Part shown: piece after piece, positions 1 through 7,153 of the stretch
How positions within the stretch are numbered: the first letter of the stretch is position 1
How the letters are laid out: each line of letters opens with the position of its first letter
DNA from: Candidatus Nealsoniibacteriota bacterium
GTDB taxonomy: Bacteria; Patescibacteriota; Minisyncoccia; Minisyncoccales; RBG-13-42-11
DNA: 12,985 nucleotides
Assembly: GCA_003556525.1 (NCBI GenBank)
Contig: PWRH01000086.1
Span: 1 to 12,985, forward strand
Direction of reading: 5' to 3'
The notes under the pieces: generated by a model
The model's database searches: none
The model's input: the letters and a program-made list of their open reading frames with translations, nothing else
What the model was told of the DNA's origin: nothing
Made by a program: the position numbers and the translations under genes

Positions 1-31
1 CTCGAGTTTTTTTATTTACTCAAAGAGCGAG

Positions 32-49
32 CTTTTGCGAATGCAAAAG
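32..49. other. Stem-loop 1 (7-bp perfect stem, 4-base loop)
   Basis: CTTTTGC at 32-38 pairs perfectly with GCAAAAG at 43-49 around the loop GAAT. There is no T-run after it on either strand, so a terminator role is unlikely. It is the first of three consecutive hairpins spaced about 30 bases apart. Confidence 0.6.
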
Positions 50-65
50 TGAAGCTTACTGCTCC

Positions 66-86
66 AAGAGCGCTTTGCGCTCTTTT
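66..86. other. Stem-loop 2 (8-bp perfect stem, 3-base loop, followed by TTTT)
   Basis: AAGAGCGC at 66-73 pairs with GCGCTCTT at 77-84 across a TTT loop. A short T-run at 83-86 follows on the + strand, so it could act as a weak + strand terminator, but no + strand gene is visible upstream in the window. Its tract of four T is far weaker than that of the terminator at 188-217. Confidence 0.55.
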
Positions 87-94
87 CGACCTGC

Positions 95-109
95 GCCTCC
101 TTCGGAGGC
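95..109. other. Stem-loop 3 (6-bp perfect GC-rich stem)
   Basis: GCCTCC at 95-100 pairs with GGAGGC at 104-109 across a TTC loop. The stem is almost all G-C pairs and stands out in an A+T-rich neighbourhood. There is no T-run on either side. It is the third of the three hairpins at the left end of the window. Confidence 0.55.
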
Positions 110-187
110 TTGGTAAAAGAGGTTTGCTTCTTTGACTCATTTTGTAAAGGCTTGGTCTTTAGCTTACCTCGAGTTTTTTTTACCAAT

Positions 188-217
188 AAAAAAACACCCT
201 TTAAAGGGTGTTTTTTA
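188..217. terminator. Strong bidirectional intrinsic terminator
   Basis: ACACCC at 194-199 pairs with GGGTGT at 206-211 around TTTAAA. The flanking seven-A run on the left and six-T run on the right extend the pairing and give a U-tract on both strands. On the - strand it begins about five bases after the stop codon of the acidic mini-gene (222-374), so it is the natural terminator of that gene. On the + strand it would stop anything reading in from the left edge. Confidence 0.88.
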
Positions 218-221
218 TTGA

Positions 222-374
222 CTAATCAACGTCTTCTTCAGTTTCATCATCATCTCCCCAGTCATCATCATCCATATCTTCATCATCATCCATATCTTCC
301 AAATCTTCAACCGGATCATCCATGTCTTCGTCCTCCATTAAGACAGGGGAAGTAAAAATTTTTTCTTCTAGCAT
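222..374 (-). CDS. Hyperacidic 50-residue protein of unknown function
   Basis: The gene reads leftward from ATG at 374-372 to TAG at 224-222. I recognise no family. The first 13 residues (MLEEKIFTSPVLM) are mixed; the rest is almost entirely Asp and Glu, broken by single Met, Val, Leu, Pro, Trp and Gly residues. By count 29 of 50 residues are acidic (19 Asp, 10 Glu) and one is basic (Lys5). A repeated unit of the form E-D-M-D-D recurs at about residues 16-20, 26-30 and 32-36. There is no signal peptide, membrane segment or cysteine. Reality of the gene rests on context: a good - strand promoter at 464-491, about 80 bases of leader, and a strong terminator just after the stop. No Shine-Dalgarno motif precedes it; Met13 is an alternative start. 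Such composition is seen in nucleic-acid mimics, acidic tails that bind basic proteins, and cation buffers, but none of these can be assigned. Confidence 0.7.
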   Translation of the reverse strand: MLEEKIFTSPVLMEDEDMDDPVEDLEDMDDDEDMDDDDWGDDDETEEDVD

Positions 375-463
375 AAAAGCTTTAAAAAATAAAACTTTTT
401 AATATTTTTTAGCGACCTTTTTTACCTTTAAAATTTCAAGCTATATTTTTATTATCTAATGTT

Positions 464-491
464 AGTATATTAACCTGTAAAACCTTGTCAA
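464..491 (-). promoter_or_regulatory. Sigma70-type promoter for the acidic mini-gene
   Basis: Read on the - strand, a perfect -35 hexamer TTGACA (491-486) is followed after 16 bases by TATACT (469-464), which matches the -10 consensus at five of six positions. Transcription would start near 457 and read into the gene beginning at 374. No other gene lies on that strand before the terminator at 188-217, so this should drive a one-gene transcript. Confidence 0.75.
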
Positions 492-537
492 CCCCTGTTT
501 TTTCACTGTCTAAAATCAAGTAATTCAGGACTTATAT

Positions 538-565
538 TTGATTTAAAATTGATAATTATGATAAG
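538..565 (+). promoter_or_regulatory. Possible weak promoter for the mreC gene cluster
   Basis: TTGATT (538-543) lies 16 bases before GATAAG (560-565), and TATGAT overlaps at 557-562 with too short a spacing to TTGATT. This AT-rich stretch directly precedes the first gene of the + strand cluster, where a promoter is expected because the gene to the left is divergent. If it is used, the transcript would begin within a few bases of the mreC start and be nearly leaderless. The hexamers are poor, so the exact site is uncertain. Confidence 0.25.
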
Positions 566-573
566 CTTAATTA

Positions 574-1437
574 ATGGTCATGAAAAAAAATATCAGGTTA
601 AATCTTTCACAAAGAACAAAAAAAATTGTTATTTTTTTGCTTTTTATTTTTGTTTTTGTTGTTTTAAATTTTAGTGGTTTTTCCAAAGATATTAAAAATT
701 TTTTCTTTTTGGCGTCGTCTCCGATTCAGCAATCTTTTTTAGGTGCAAGTAGAAGTTTTACCGGTTTATTTGGCGGATTTTCGGAAAAAATTAATCTTCA
801 AAAAGAAATAAAAAGACTTGAGTTTAAAAATCAAGAACTTGTCAGCCAAATTATTTTTCTTTTTGAGCTTAAAAAAGAAAATGATTTTTTAAGAAAAAAT
901 TTAGGGCTTGGTCTGGAAGATGATTTTGACTTATTGCTTGCCAGAATGATAAGTAAAGACATTATTGAGGACTCTATTTTAATTAATAAAGGAAAAAGAG
1001 ACGGTGTTTTAGAGGGTATGGTTGTTGTTGCCGGTGAAAAAGTTCTTTTGGGAAGAATAGGAGAAGTTTATGAAAATTTTTCAGAAGTTGTTTTAATCTC
1101 AAATAAAAAAAGTTCTTTTGATATAAAGATTATTAGAAATATAAAAGAAGATGATTTGCCGGATGATGAAGCTCCGGAACCCAGTGAGGTTTACGGTATG
1201 GCAAAAGGCGCCGGAAACTTTGAAATTTTACTTGATTTAATACCCAAAGAAGATGAGTTTTTTAAAGAAGATATTGTTGCCACCTCTGCTTTGGGCGGAA
1301 TTTATCCCGCAGGATTTTTGGTTGGCAGGGTGAATGAAATTAAAACTTCTGACCTGGACCCTTTTCAAAAAGCGGAAGTTGAGCCGAGTTTTGACATAAA
1401 TAGCCTGGATTATTTATTTATTATTAAAAACCGGTAA
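574..1437 (+). CDS. mreC: Rod shape-determining protein MreC
   Basis: MreC is the bitopic scaffold of the cell-elongation complex; it links cytoplasmic MreB to PBP2 outside the membrane. The 287-residue protein has a basic N-terminus, one membrane helix at about 17-33, a charged heptad-like coiled coil at about 70-112, and the two-lobed beta domain that defines the family. Family-typical stretches are ILINKGKRDGVLEGM (about 135-149), GGIYPAGFLVGRV (241-253) and the closing AEVEPSFDINSLDYLFII (267-284). An acidic, proline-containing insert sits at about 191-203. The frame opens with ATG at 574 and has a second ATG at 580; neither has a Shine-Dalgarno motif and the difference is two residues. 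It heads the + strand cluster and is followed after three bases by mreD. Identification is by domain order and motifs. Confidence 0.93.
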   Translation: MVMKKNIRLNLSQRTKKIVIFLLFIFVFVVLNFSGFSKDIKNFFFLASSPIQQSFLGASRSFTGLFGGFSEKINLQKEIKRLEFKNQELVSQIIFLFELKKENDFLRKNLGLGLEDDFDLLLARMISKDIIEDSILINKGKRDGVLEGMVVVAGEKVLLGRIGEVYENFSEVVLISNKKSSFDIKIIRNIKEDDLPDDEAPEPSEVYGMAKGAGNFEILLDLIPKEDEFFKEDIVATSALGGIYPAGFLVGRVNEIKTSDLDPFQKAEVEPSFDINSLDYLFIIKNR

Positions 1438-1440
1438 AAA

Positions 1441-1767
1441 ATGGAATATCTAAAATTATTTAAAAACTTTATTTTTTTTGCGGTTATTTTTTATATTTTG
1501 GTTATCCTTAAAACCGTTTTATTTGATTTGTCCATAATTATTCTTGTTCTAACCTTAATATTGTTTATTCTTATCAATATGATTAATTTTTCCAAAGAAG
1601 AAAAAATATTTGCCAGTTTTATTTTGGGTTTTTATTTGGATGTTTTTTCTCTAAACGACAAAGCGGGCTTTTTCGGCTTTTTTATGATAATACTATTAAG
1701 TCTTTGTTTTTTATTTAATTTTGTATTTGATAAATACATTAGAATAAATGTTGTTCAAAAAAGATAA
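1441..1767 (+). CDS. mreD: Short MreD-like integral membrane protein
   Basis: The gene encodes a 108-residue, very hydrophobic protein with about four membrane helices (roughly 8-27, 31-48, 53-68 and 72-96). The stretch LGFYLDVFSLNDKAGFFGFF (about 62-81) matches the G-x-x-x-D-x-F/x-S...G-x-x-G pattern of MreD, the membrane component of the elongasome. Typical MreD proteins have about 160-170 residues and five to six helices, so this one is short, apparently lacking an N-terminal part rather than being broken: it starts three bases after mreC and no extra in-frame coding is evident. Its last 20 bases overlap the PBP2 gene, giving a compact mreC-mreD-mrdA order that strongly supports the call. 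Sequence similarity alone would be weak. Confidence 0.75.
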   Translation: MEYLKLFKNFIFFAVIFYILVILKTVLFDLSIIILVLTLILFILINMINFSKEEKIFASFILGFYLDVFSLNDKAGFFGFFMIILLSLCFLFNFVFDKYIRINVVQKR

Positions 1768-3568
1768 AACAAGAAGGGTTCAGCTTGCTTTTAGAGAAGA
1801 TGTTGAGCCACACGAAATTTTATTGGATTCTTTGGCAAGCAAAAAAGAAGAGGAGTTGGGTTTTTCGGAAAAGAAAATAGAAGTACCCCTTTTAAGGAAG
1901 ATTATTTATGCTTTTTTCTTTTTTTGTTTTTTATCATTGCTGTTTTTATTCGTAATGACTTTCAGACTTCAGGTGATTGAGGGCGAGGTTTTTAGTCAAA
2001 AAGCGGAAAGAAACAAATTTATTGTTCATCGGCTTCAGGCAGAAAGGGGGGTAATTTATGATAAAAATATGGAACAGCTTGTTTTTAATAAATTAACCTT
2101 TGATTTGGTTTGCCAAGACGAAGAAAAAAATATTAAAAATCTTTCCCATCGTGAATTAATTTTATTTGAAGCGAAAATAGATCAAATGCCCGATTGTGAA
2201 ATAAGAACGAATCTTATTAGGGAATATAAGGAGGGAGAAAACTTCAGTCATGTTATCGGGTATACCAGTAAAATAAAAGAAGAAGAGTTTAAAAATTTTT
2301 CCCACTTGTATTCGATTAATGATTATATTGGCAGAACAGGTGTAGAAAATTATTATGAAGAATATTTAAGAAAAAATCACGGGCAATTAAGAATAGAAAG
2401 AGATGTTTTGGGAAATCTTTTTTCCGAAGAGGTTGTTTCTTTGCCGGATTCCGGAAACAGCCTGGTTCTTTGGCTTGATGCAGACCTACAAAGGAAATCC
2501 AAAGAAGTGTTGGAAAATAAGTATAAAGAACTTGGAGCCAGAGGCGGAGTTGTGGTAGCTATGGATCCGAATACCGGTGGAATTTTGTCGCTGGTTTCAT
2601 TGCCCGGATTTGATAATAATTTGTTTCAATACGGCTCAGATCCAAACATTTTAGAGGAGCTTTTGGCTGGAACTAAAAAAAATAATCCGCTTTTTAATAG
2701 GGCTATTGCCGGTAAATATTTAACCGGGTCTACCATAAAACCGTTAACAGCCTTAGCTGCCTTGGAAGAAGAACTTATTAGTCCTTCAAAACAAATTTAC
2801 GGTTCGGCCTATATTGAAATTCCCCATAGATATGACCCTTCAATTACCTACAGGTTTAGAGACTGGACTGTTCACGGCTGGGTTGATATGAGAAAGGCGA
2901 TTGCTCAATCATGTAATATTTATTTTTATATGGTTGGCGGGGGATATGAAGGTCAAAGAGGTCTTGGTCCGACCAAAATAAAAGAGTATTTGGAATTATT
3001 CGGCTGGGGACAAGAAACAGGAATAGACCTTCCAAACGAGACCGGCGGATTTATCCCGGACATTAACTGGAAAAGAGAAGTTCTTAATGAGGGCTGGTGG
3101 GATGGTGATACCTATCATCTTTCAATCGGTCAGGGTTATTTACAGATTACTCCTTTGGAAATAACGGTTTCTTATGGAATGATTGCCAACCGTGGCACCC
3201 TATATAGACCAAAGGTTGTTAAAGAGATAATTGGAGTAAAAGAATTGGAGCCGGAAATTATTCGAAGCGATTTTGTAAATCGGGAAAATATTGAAATTGT
3301 CAGGCAGGGGATGAGGCAGGCTGTTACCGGCCAAAATTCTCCCCAGGCTTCGGCTGTTATTTTAAATTCTTTGCCTGTTTCTGCGGCTGCAAAAACCGGA
3401 ACAGCTGAATTGGGTCGAAACAGATATCATAATTGGGTTAGTATTTTTGCACCCTACGATGATCCGGAAATTGTTTTAACCGTTATGGTTGAAAACGTAG
3501 AAGGTGTACAGGCAGCTGTTTTGCCCGTAGCCAAAGAAATTTTGGAGTGGTATTTCAACAGAGATTAA
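1748..3568 (+). CDS. mrdA: Penicillin-binding protein 2 (class B transpeptidase of cell elongation)
   Basis: This enzyme cross-links peptidoglycan during lateral growth by DD-transpeptidation outside the membrane. The 606-residue protein has an unusually long cytoplasmic tail of about 50 residues, one membrane helix (51-72), a dimerisation/pedestal domain (about 75-240) starting with the family's R-G-x-I-Y-D box, and a C-terminal transpeptidase domain. All three active-site motifs are visible: S328-T-I-K331 (acylated serine and lysine), S388-C-N390 and K549-T-G551. Flanking patterns such as NRAIAGKYLTGST and SIGQGYLQITPLE are characteristic of PBP2. The ATG at 1748 lies within the end of mreD in another frame, implying translational coupling. 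mreB and rodA are not in the window. It should bind beta-lactams. Confidence 0.95.
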   Translation: MLFKKDKTRRVQLAFREDVEPHEILLDSLASKKEEELGFSEKKIEVPLLRKIIYAFFFFCFLSLLFLFVMTFRLQVIEGEVFSQKAERNKFIVHRLQAERGVIYDKNMEQLVFNKLTFDLVCQDEEKNIKNLSHRELILFEAKIDQMPDCEIRTNLIREYKEGENFSHVIGYTSKIKEEEFKNFSHLYSINDYIGRTGVENYYEEYLRKNHGQLRIERDVLGNLFSEEVVSLPDSGNSLVLWLDADLQRKSKEVLENKYKELGARGGVVVAMDPNTGGILSLVSLPGFDNNLFQYGSDPNILEELLAGTKKNNPLFNRAIAGKYLTGSTIKPLTALAALEEELISPSKQIYGSAYIEIPHRYDPSITYRFRDWTVHGWVDMRKAIAQSCNIYFYMVGGGYEGQRGLGPTKIKEYLELFGWGQETGIDLPNETGGFIPDINWKREVLNEGWWDGDTYHLSIGQGYLQITPLEITVSYGMIANRGTLYRPKVVKEIIGVKELEPEIIRSDFVNRENIEIVRQGMRQAVTGQNSPQASAVILNSLPVSAAAKTGTAELGRNRYHNWVSIFAPYDDPEIVLTVMVENVEGVQAAVLPVAKEILEWYFNRD

Positions 3569-3620
3569 TAGTATTTTTACTTGTTTTTAGGCTAAAAATA
3601 AGCTAATCTTAAAATATTAT

Positions 3621-5081
3621 ATGGCTATTGAAGAGATAAGAAAAAACAGAATAAATAAAATAAGAGCAATTGAAAGTGCGGGATTTTTGGCCTATCCTTC
3701 CGAAACAAAAAGAACCTGTCAGATTAAACAGGCTTTTACTGACTTTAAAAATATTAGTAAGCTGAAAAAAGAAATATTTTTAACAGGCAGAATAAGGTCT
3801 TTGAGGGGTCATGGCGGATCCGCTTTTATAGATATAGAAGACGGAACAGCCAAAATTCAAGCTTTTTTAAAAAAAGACAACTTGGGAGAAAAAAGTTATG
3901 ATTTTTTTATTGAAAATTTCGATGTTGGTGATTTTGTTTGCTTGAGAGGAGTTTTATTTAAAACAAAAAAGGGGGAGAAAACAATAAATGTTAGTAGTTT
4001 TAAAATGCTTGCGAAAAATATTTTACCCTTGCCTGAAAAATGGCACGGTCTAAAAGACGTTGAAGATCGTTTTAGAAAAAGGTATTTGGATTTAATTTTT
4101 AATAAAGAAGCAAAAGAAAAATTTGAAATTCGTTTTAAAGTAATAAAAGAAATAAGAAATTTTTTGGAAAAAGAAGGTTTCTTAGAAGTGGAAACTCCTG
4201 TTTTGCAGCCTATTTATGGCGGAGCCCGAGCACTACCTTTTAAGACTCATCTAAATGCTTTAAATTTAGACCTGTATTTAAGAATTTCTCCGGAACTTTA
4301 TTTAAAAAGATTATTGGTTGGCGGATTTGAAAAAGTTTATGAGATTGGCCGTGTTTTTAGAAATGAGGGGATTGGTAGGTTTCATAATCCTGATTTTACC
4401 ATGCTTGAGTTTTATTGGGCTTACGCTGATTACAAGCAAATGATGAAATTAACCGAAAAACTTTTTTCTTATGTTTTAAAAAAAGTTTTTAAAACCAACA
4501 AGATCAAATATCAGGGAAAAGAAATTAATTTTAAAACACCGTTTCAAAGAATTGAATTTTATCAGCTTTTGGAAAAATATACCAAGATTAACTTGGAAGA
4601 AATTAATCAAACATCTTTGTATAAAAAAGCATTGGAGCTTGGTATAAAGGTTGAAAAAGAAAGGCCAAAAGCGGAAATTGCCGATGAAATTTATAAAAAA
4701 TATTGTCGGCCAAAAATTTTGGAACCCACTTTTGTGATTCATCATCCTGCAGGCTTTCAACCCTTGGCAAAAAAATGGGAAAAAGATCCGAGAAAACTTG
4801 CTAATTTTCAACTTTTGGCGGGTGGGGCGGAATTAATTAACGCTTTTTCAGAACTAAATGATCCTTTGGAGCAAAAAGAAAGATTTGCCGAACAAGAAAA
4901 ACTTCACAAAAAAGGTCTTGAAGAGTCCCAAAGAATGGACTTGGACTATATTGAGGCTCTGGAATACGGCATGCCTCCTGCTGCAGGATTCGGCTTGGGT
5001 ATAGACAGGCTGGTAGCTTTACTTACCGACTCCCATTCTTTGCGGGAAGTGATACTTTTTCCAACAATGAGGCCGAAATAA
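3621..5081 (+). CDS. lysS: Lysyl-tRNA synthetase, class II
   Basis: LysRS charges tRNA-Lys with lysine using ATP. The 486-residue length is normal for bacterial LysRS. The N-terminal OB-fold anticodon-binding domain spans about 50-130 (FLTGRIRSLRGHGGSAFIDI). The class II catalytic core follows, with motif 1 around FLEKEGFLEVETPVLQP, motif 2 containing F246-R-N-E-G250 and then the family-typical FHNPDFTMLEFYWAY, and motif 3 G456-F-G-L-G460-I-D462-R463. The start is the first in-frame ATG after a 52-base gap from PBP2; no Shine-Dalgarno motif is present. That gap is AT-rich and may hold a promoter, but I find no good hexamer pair. It is followed after 37 bases by serS. The class II core and GHGG/NPDF signatures make the lysine specificity likely. 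Confidence 0.95.
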   Translation: MAIEEIRKNRINKIRAIESAGFLAYPSETKRTCQIKQAFTDFKNISKLKKEIFLTGRIRSLRGHGGSAFIDIEDGTAKIQAFLKKDNLGEKSYDFFIENFDVGDFVCLRGVLFKTKKGEKTINVSSFKMLAKNILPLPEKWHGLKDVEDRFRKRYLDLIFNKEAKEKFEIRFKVIKEIRNFLEKEGFLEVETPVLQPIYGGARALPFKTHLNALNLDLYLRISPELYLKRLLVGGFEKVYEIGRVFRNEGIGRFHNPDFTMLEFYWAYADYKQMMKLTEKLFSYVLKKVFKTNKIKYQGKEINFKTPFQRIEFYQLLEKYTKINLEEINQTSLYKKALELGIKVEKERPKAEIADEIYKKYCRPKILEPTFVIHHPAGFQPLAKKWEKDPRKLANFQLLAGGAELINAFSELNDPLEQKERFAEQEKLHKKGLEESQRMDLDYIEALEYGMPPAAGFGLGIDRLVALLTDSHSLREVILFPTMRPK

Positions 5082-5118
5082 AATTTAAATAAATTAAAAT
5101 TAAAATAAAAAAGTTATT

Positions 5119-6387
5119 ATGTTAGACATAAAATTTATTAGACAAAATCCAAAAATAGTAAAACAGGGAGCCAAAAAAAAGGGGGTTGATATTGATATTG
5201 ATCTTTTATTGGATGTTGATAAAAAAAGGAGCCAGTTGTTGTTGGCACTTGAGGATATGAGGGCTCAAAAAAATAAAGCGAATAAAGAAATCAAGCAGGC
5301 CAAAAATGAAAGAGAGAAAAAAAAGATTATTTTAAAAATGCAGGAGTTGGATAGAGGCAACGATAGACTTGATCAAAAATTTAAAGACCTGGACAATAAA
5401 TTCAAAAGCTTAATGCTTCAGATTCCAAACATGCCTTTTGATTCAGTGCCGGTGGGCAAAGATGAGGAAGATAATCTTGTCTTGAGAAATGTGGTTAAAA
5501 AAACCAAATTTAGGTTTACACCGAAAAACTATATGGAAATTGCCGAGAAGCTTGACTTGATCGATACAAAAAGAGCAGCAAAAGTTTCCGGAAGCAGGTT
5601 TGGTTATTTAAAAAAAGAAGCTGTTTTGTTGCAATTCGCTTTAATGAATTTGGCGGTTGAGGTGGCAGTTAAAAAAGGGTTTATTCCCGTTGTTCCGCCG
5701 GTTCTTATAAAGCCGGAAATGATGGGAGCAATGGGCTATACCGAAAGGGGAAAAGACGAAATTTATTTTTTGGAAAAAGACAATTTGTTTTTAGTCGGCA
5801 CTTCGGAACAAAGCATAGGTCCAATGCATAGCAATGAATTTTTTGAGGAAAAGAATCTTCCTAAAAGATATATCGGCTTTTCAACCTGTTTTAGAAGAGA
5901 AGCCGGCTCCTATGGAAAAGACACCAAGGGAATTTTAAGAGTTCACCAGTTTGACAAGGTGGAAATGTTTAGTTTTTGCACTCCTCAAAAATCCCAAAAA
6001 GAACATGCTTTAATGCTTTCTATTGAAGAAAGTTTAATGAAATTGCTCAAGCTTCCTTATAGGGTTATTGATATTTGTACCGGAGATTTGGGAGATCCTG
6101 CCGCTAAAAAATATGATATTGAAGTATGGCTGCCCGGCCAAGACCAATACAGGGAAACTCATTCTACTTCAAATTGTACTGATTTTCAGGCAAGAAGGCT
6201 GAATATTCGCTATAAAGATAAGTTTGGAAAAATGAATTTTGTTCATATGTTAAACGGAACCGCTTTTCCGATTGGCAGAATAATTATTGCCATTATTGAA
6301 AACTATCAGCAAAAAGACGGTAGTATTAAAGTGCCGAAAGTTTTGCAAAAATATACCGGTTTTTCAAAAATTATTAACAAGCCATAG
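5119..6387 (+). CDS. serS: Seryl-tRNA synthetase
   Basis: SerRS charges tRNA-Ser (and tRNA-Sec where present). The 422-residue protein has the diagnostic N-terminal antiparallel coiled-coil arm at about 30-100, which grips the long variable arm of tRNA-Ser, then the class II core. Motif 2 is F258-R-R-E261-A-G-S-Y-G followed by TKGILRVHQFDKVEMF. The serine-binding loop is T228-S-E230, and the stretch GDLGDPAAKKYDIEVWLPGQ is family-typical. Motif 3 reads N379-G-T-A-F-P-I-G-R387 where most bacterial enzymes have N-G-S-G-L-A-V-G-R, so one glycine is replaced by alanine; the arginine that contacts ATP is kept. The loop after T-S-E (QSIGPMH) also differs from the usual T-A-E-V-P-L/V-T. These look like lineage variants rather than damage. 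No Shine-Dalgarno motif. Confidence 0.95.
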   Translation: MLDIKFIRQNPKIVKQGAKKKGVDIDIDLLLDVDKKRSQLLLALEDMRAQKNKANKEIKQAKNEREKKKIILKMQELDRGNDRLDQKFKDLDNKFKSLMLQIPNMPFDSVPVGKDEEDNLVLRNVVKKTKFRFTPKNYMEIAEKLDLIDTKRAAKVSGSRFGYLKKEAVLLQFALMNLAVEVAVKKGFIPVVPPVLIKPEMMGAMGYTERGKDEIYFLEKDNLFLVGTSEQSIGPMHSNEFFEEKNLPKRYIGFSTCFRREAGSYGKDTKGILRVHQFDKVEMFSFCTPQKSQKEHALMLSIEESLMKLLKLPYRVIDICTGDLGDPAAKKYDIEVWLPGQDQYRETHSTSNCTDFQARRLNIRYKDKFGKMNFVHMLNGTAFPIGRIIIAIIENYQQKDGSIKVPKVLQKYTGFSKIINKP

Positions 6388-6406
6388 CAACTTTTACCAG
6401 ATAAAG

Positions 6407-7153
6407 ATGGCTAATATTTTAATTCTTCACGGCTGGGGATCTTCTGCCAAAAAATGGAATTCGGTTAAAAATATTTTGGAAAAAAAGGGGCATAAAGTTT
6501 TTTTACCGGACTTACCCGGTTTCGGAGAAAATCCTCCGCTCAAAAAACCTTGGTCAATAGACAGCTATGTTGAATGGCTGAAAAGTTTTTGCGAAAAAAA
6601 CGATATCTTGCTTTATTCGCAAGAAATTGGGGCAAAATACGATCAGTCAAAGTTTTTTTTATTGGGCCATTCTTTTGGGGGAGCAATAGCGGCTAAGTTT
6701 GCCCTAAAATATCCGCAAAAAATCGATAAGCTTTTTTTGGTGGCAAATTCCGGAATTAGAAAAAAAACTTTTAGAAAAAGTTTTTTTAAAAAAATATCAG
6801 CTGTTTTTAAGGTTTTTTCTTTTTTGCCTTTTTACTCTTTTTTAAGAAAAGTTTTTTATAAATTATTCGTACCGAAAAGCGATTATCTTTATTTTGAAAA
6901 AGAAAAAGCAATGAAAGAAACTTATTTAAATGTTATAAAAGAAGACCTTTCTTTTCTTTTTTCAAAAATTTCCGCCTCAACCGTTATTATTTGGGGAGAA
7001 AAAGATAATATTGTTCCGGTTAAAGACGCTTATTTTATAAATAAAGAAATTAAAAATTCCAAGCTGGTTATTATTCCCAAAGCCGGGCATGCTTTGGAAA
7101 TTGAGGTTCCTGAAATACTGGCGGATAAAATTTTAAGCTTTATTCAATGTTAA
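6407..7153 (+). CDS. Alpha/beta-fold hydrolase, substrate unknown
   Basis: This is a 248-residue single-domain serine hydrolase. It opens with the beta-strand and oxyanion region ILILHGWGSS (4-13), carries the nucleophile elbow GHSFGG with Ser89, the acid Asp200 in WGEKDN, and the base His228 in AGHAL, so the Ser-Asp-His triad is complete. The cap region (about 118-165) is unusually rich in Phe, Lys and Leu. A longer open frame back to 6287 exists, but it would overlap the end of serS by about 100 bases; the ATG at 6407 puts the first strand directly at the N-terminus, as the family requires. The gene ends seven bases inside murF, implying coupled expression. Esterase, lipase-like or thioesterase activity are all possible. 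No signal peptide is seen, so it is probably cytoplasmic. Confidence 0.88.
   Translation: MANILILHGWGSSAKKWNSVKNILEKKGHKVFLPDLPGFGENPPLKKPWSIDSYVEWLKSFCEKNDILLYSQEIGAKYDQSKFFLLGHSFGGAIAAKFALKYPQKIDKLFLVANSGIRKKTFRKSFFKKISAVFKVFSFLPFYSFLRKVFYKLFVPKSDYLYFEKEKAMKETYLNVIKEDLSFLFSKISASTVIIWGEKDNIVPVKDAYFINKEIKNSKLVIIPKAGHALEIEVPEILADKILSFIQC

Larger units (their letters stand above)
1..180. repeat. Non-coding hairpin-rich segment bounded by a 13-base direct repeat
   Basis: The motif CTCGAG followed by seven T occurs at 1-13 and again at 168-180. A second pair, AGGCTTGGT, occurs at 106-114 and 148-156, and AGCTTAC occurs at 53-59 and 161-167. I see no convincing gene on either strand here. The stretch is visibly richer in G+C than the coding region to its right. 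It could be an intergenic repeat array, a small non-autonomous element remnant, or an assembly or contig edge; the sequence alone does not decide. No transposase, tRNA or target-site structure accompanies it. Confidence 0.5.

Noticed and set aside
240..335. Tandem ATC-rich repeats as a microsatellite or CRISPR-like array
   Set aside because: The periodicity is explained by Asp (GAT) codon runs of the - strand acidic gene; there are no spacers or constant repeats.
110..355. Open frame on the + strand rich in His, Pro and Ser
   Set aside because: It is the antisense image of the acidic mini-gene (repeated GAT/GAA codons read backward give His, Ser and Leu runs) and passes straight through the terminator at 188-217.
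3584..3598. TTTTTAG/CTAAAAA palindrome between mrdA and lysS as a terminator
   Set aside because: The arms are separated by one base and are nearly all A-T, so a stable hairpin is unlikely, and no G-C-rich stem or proper T-run follows.
4476..4811. - strand open frame inside lysS
   Set aside because: Antisense to a well-supported lysS coding stretch; Phe-rich composition comes from Lys-rich codons read in reverse, and there is no supporting promoter.
6287..6406. Longer N-terminus for the alpha/beta hydrolase
   Set aside because: It would overlap the conserved C-terminus of serS by about 100 bases, and the added 40 residues read like an out-of-frame SerRS tail. The ATG at 6407 gives a standard fold start.
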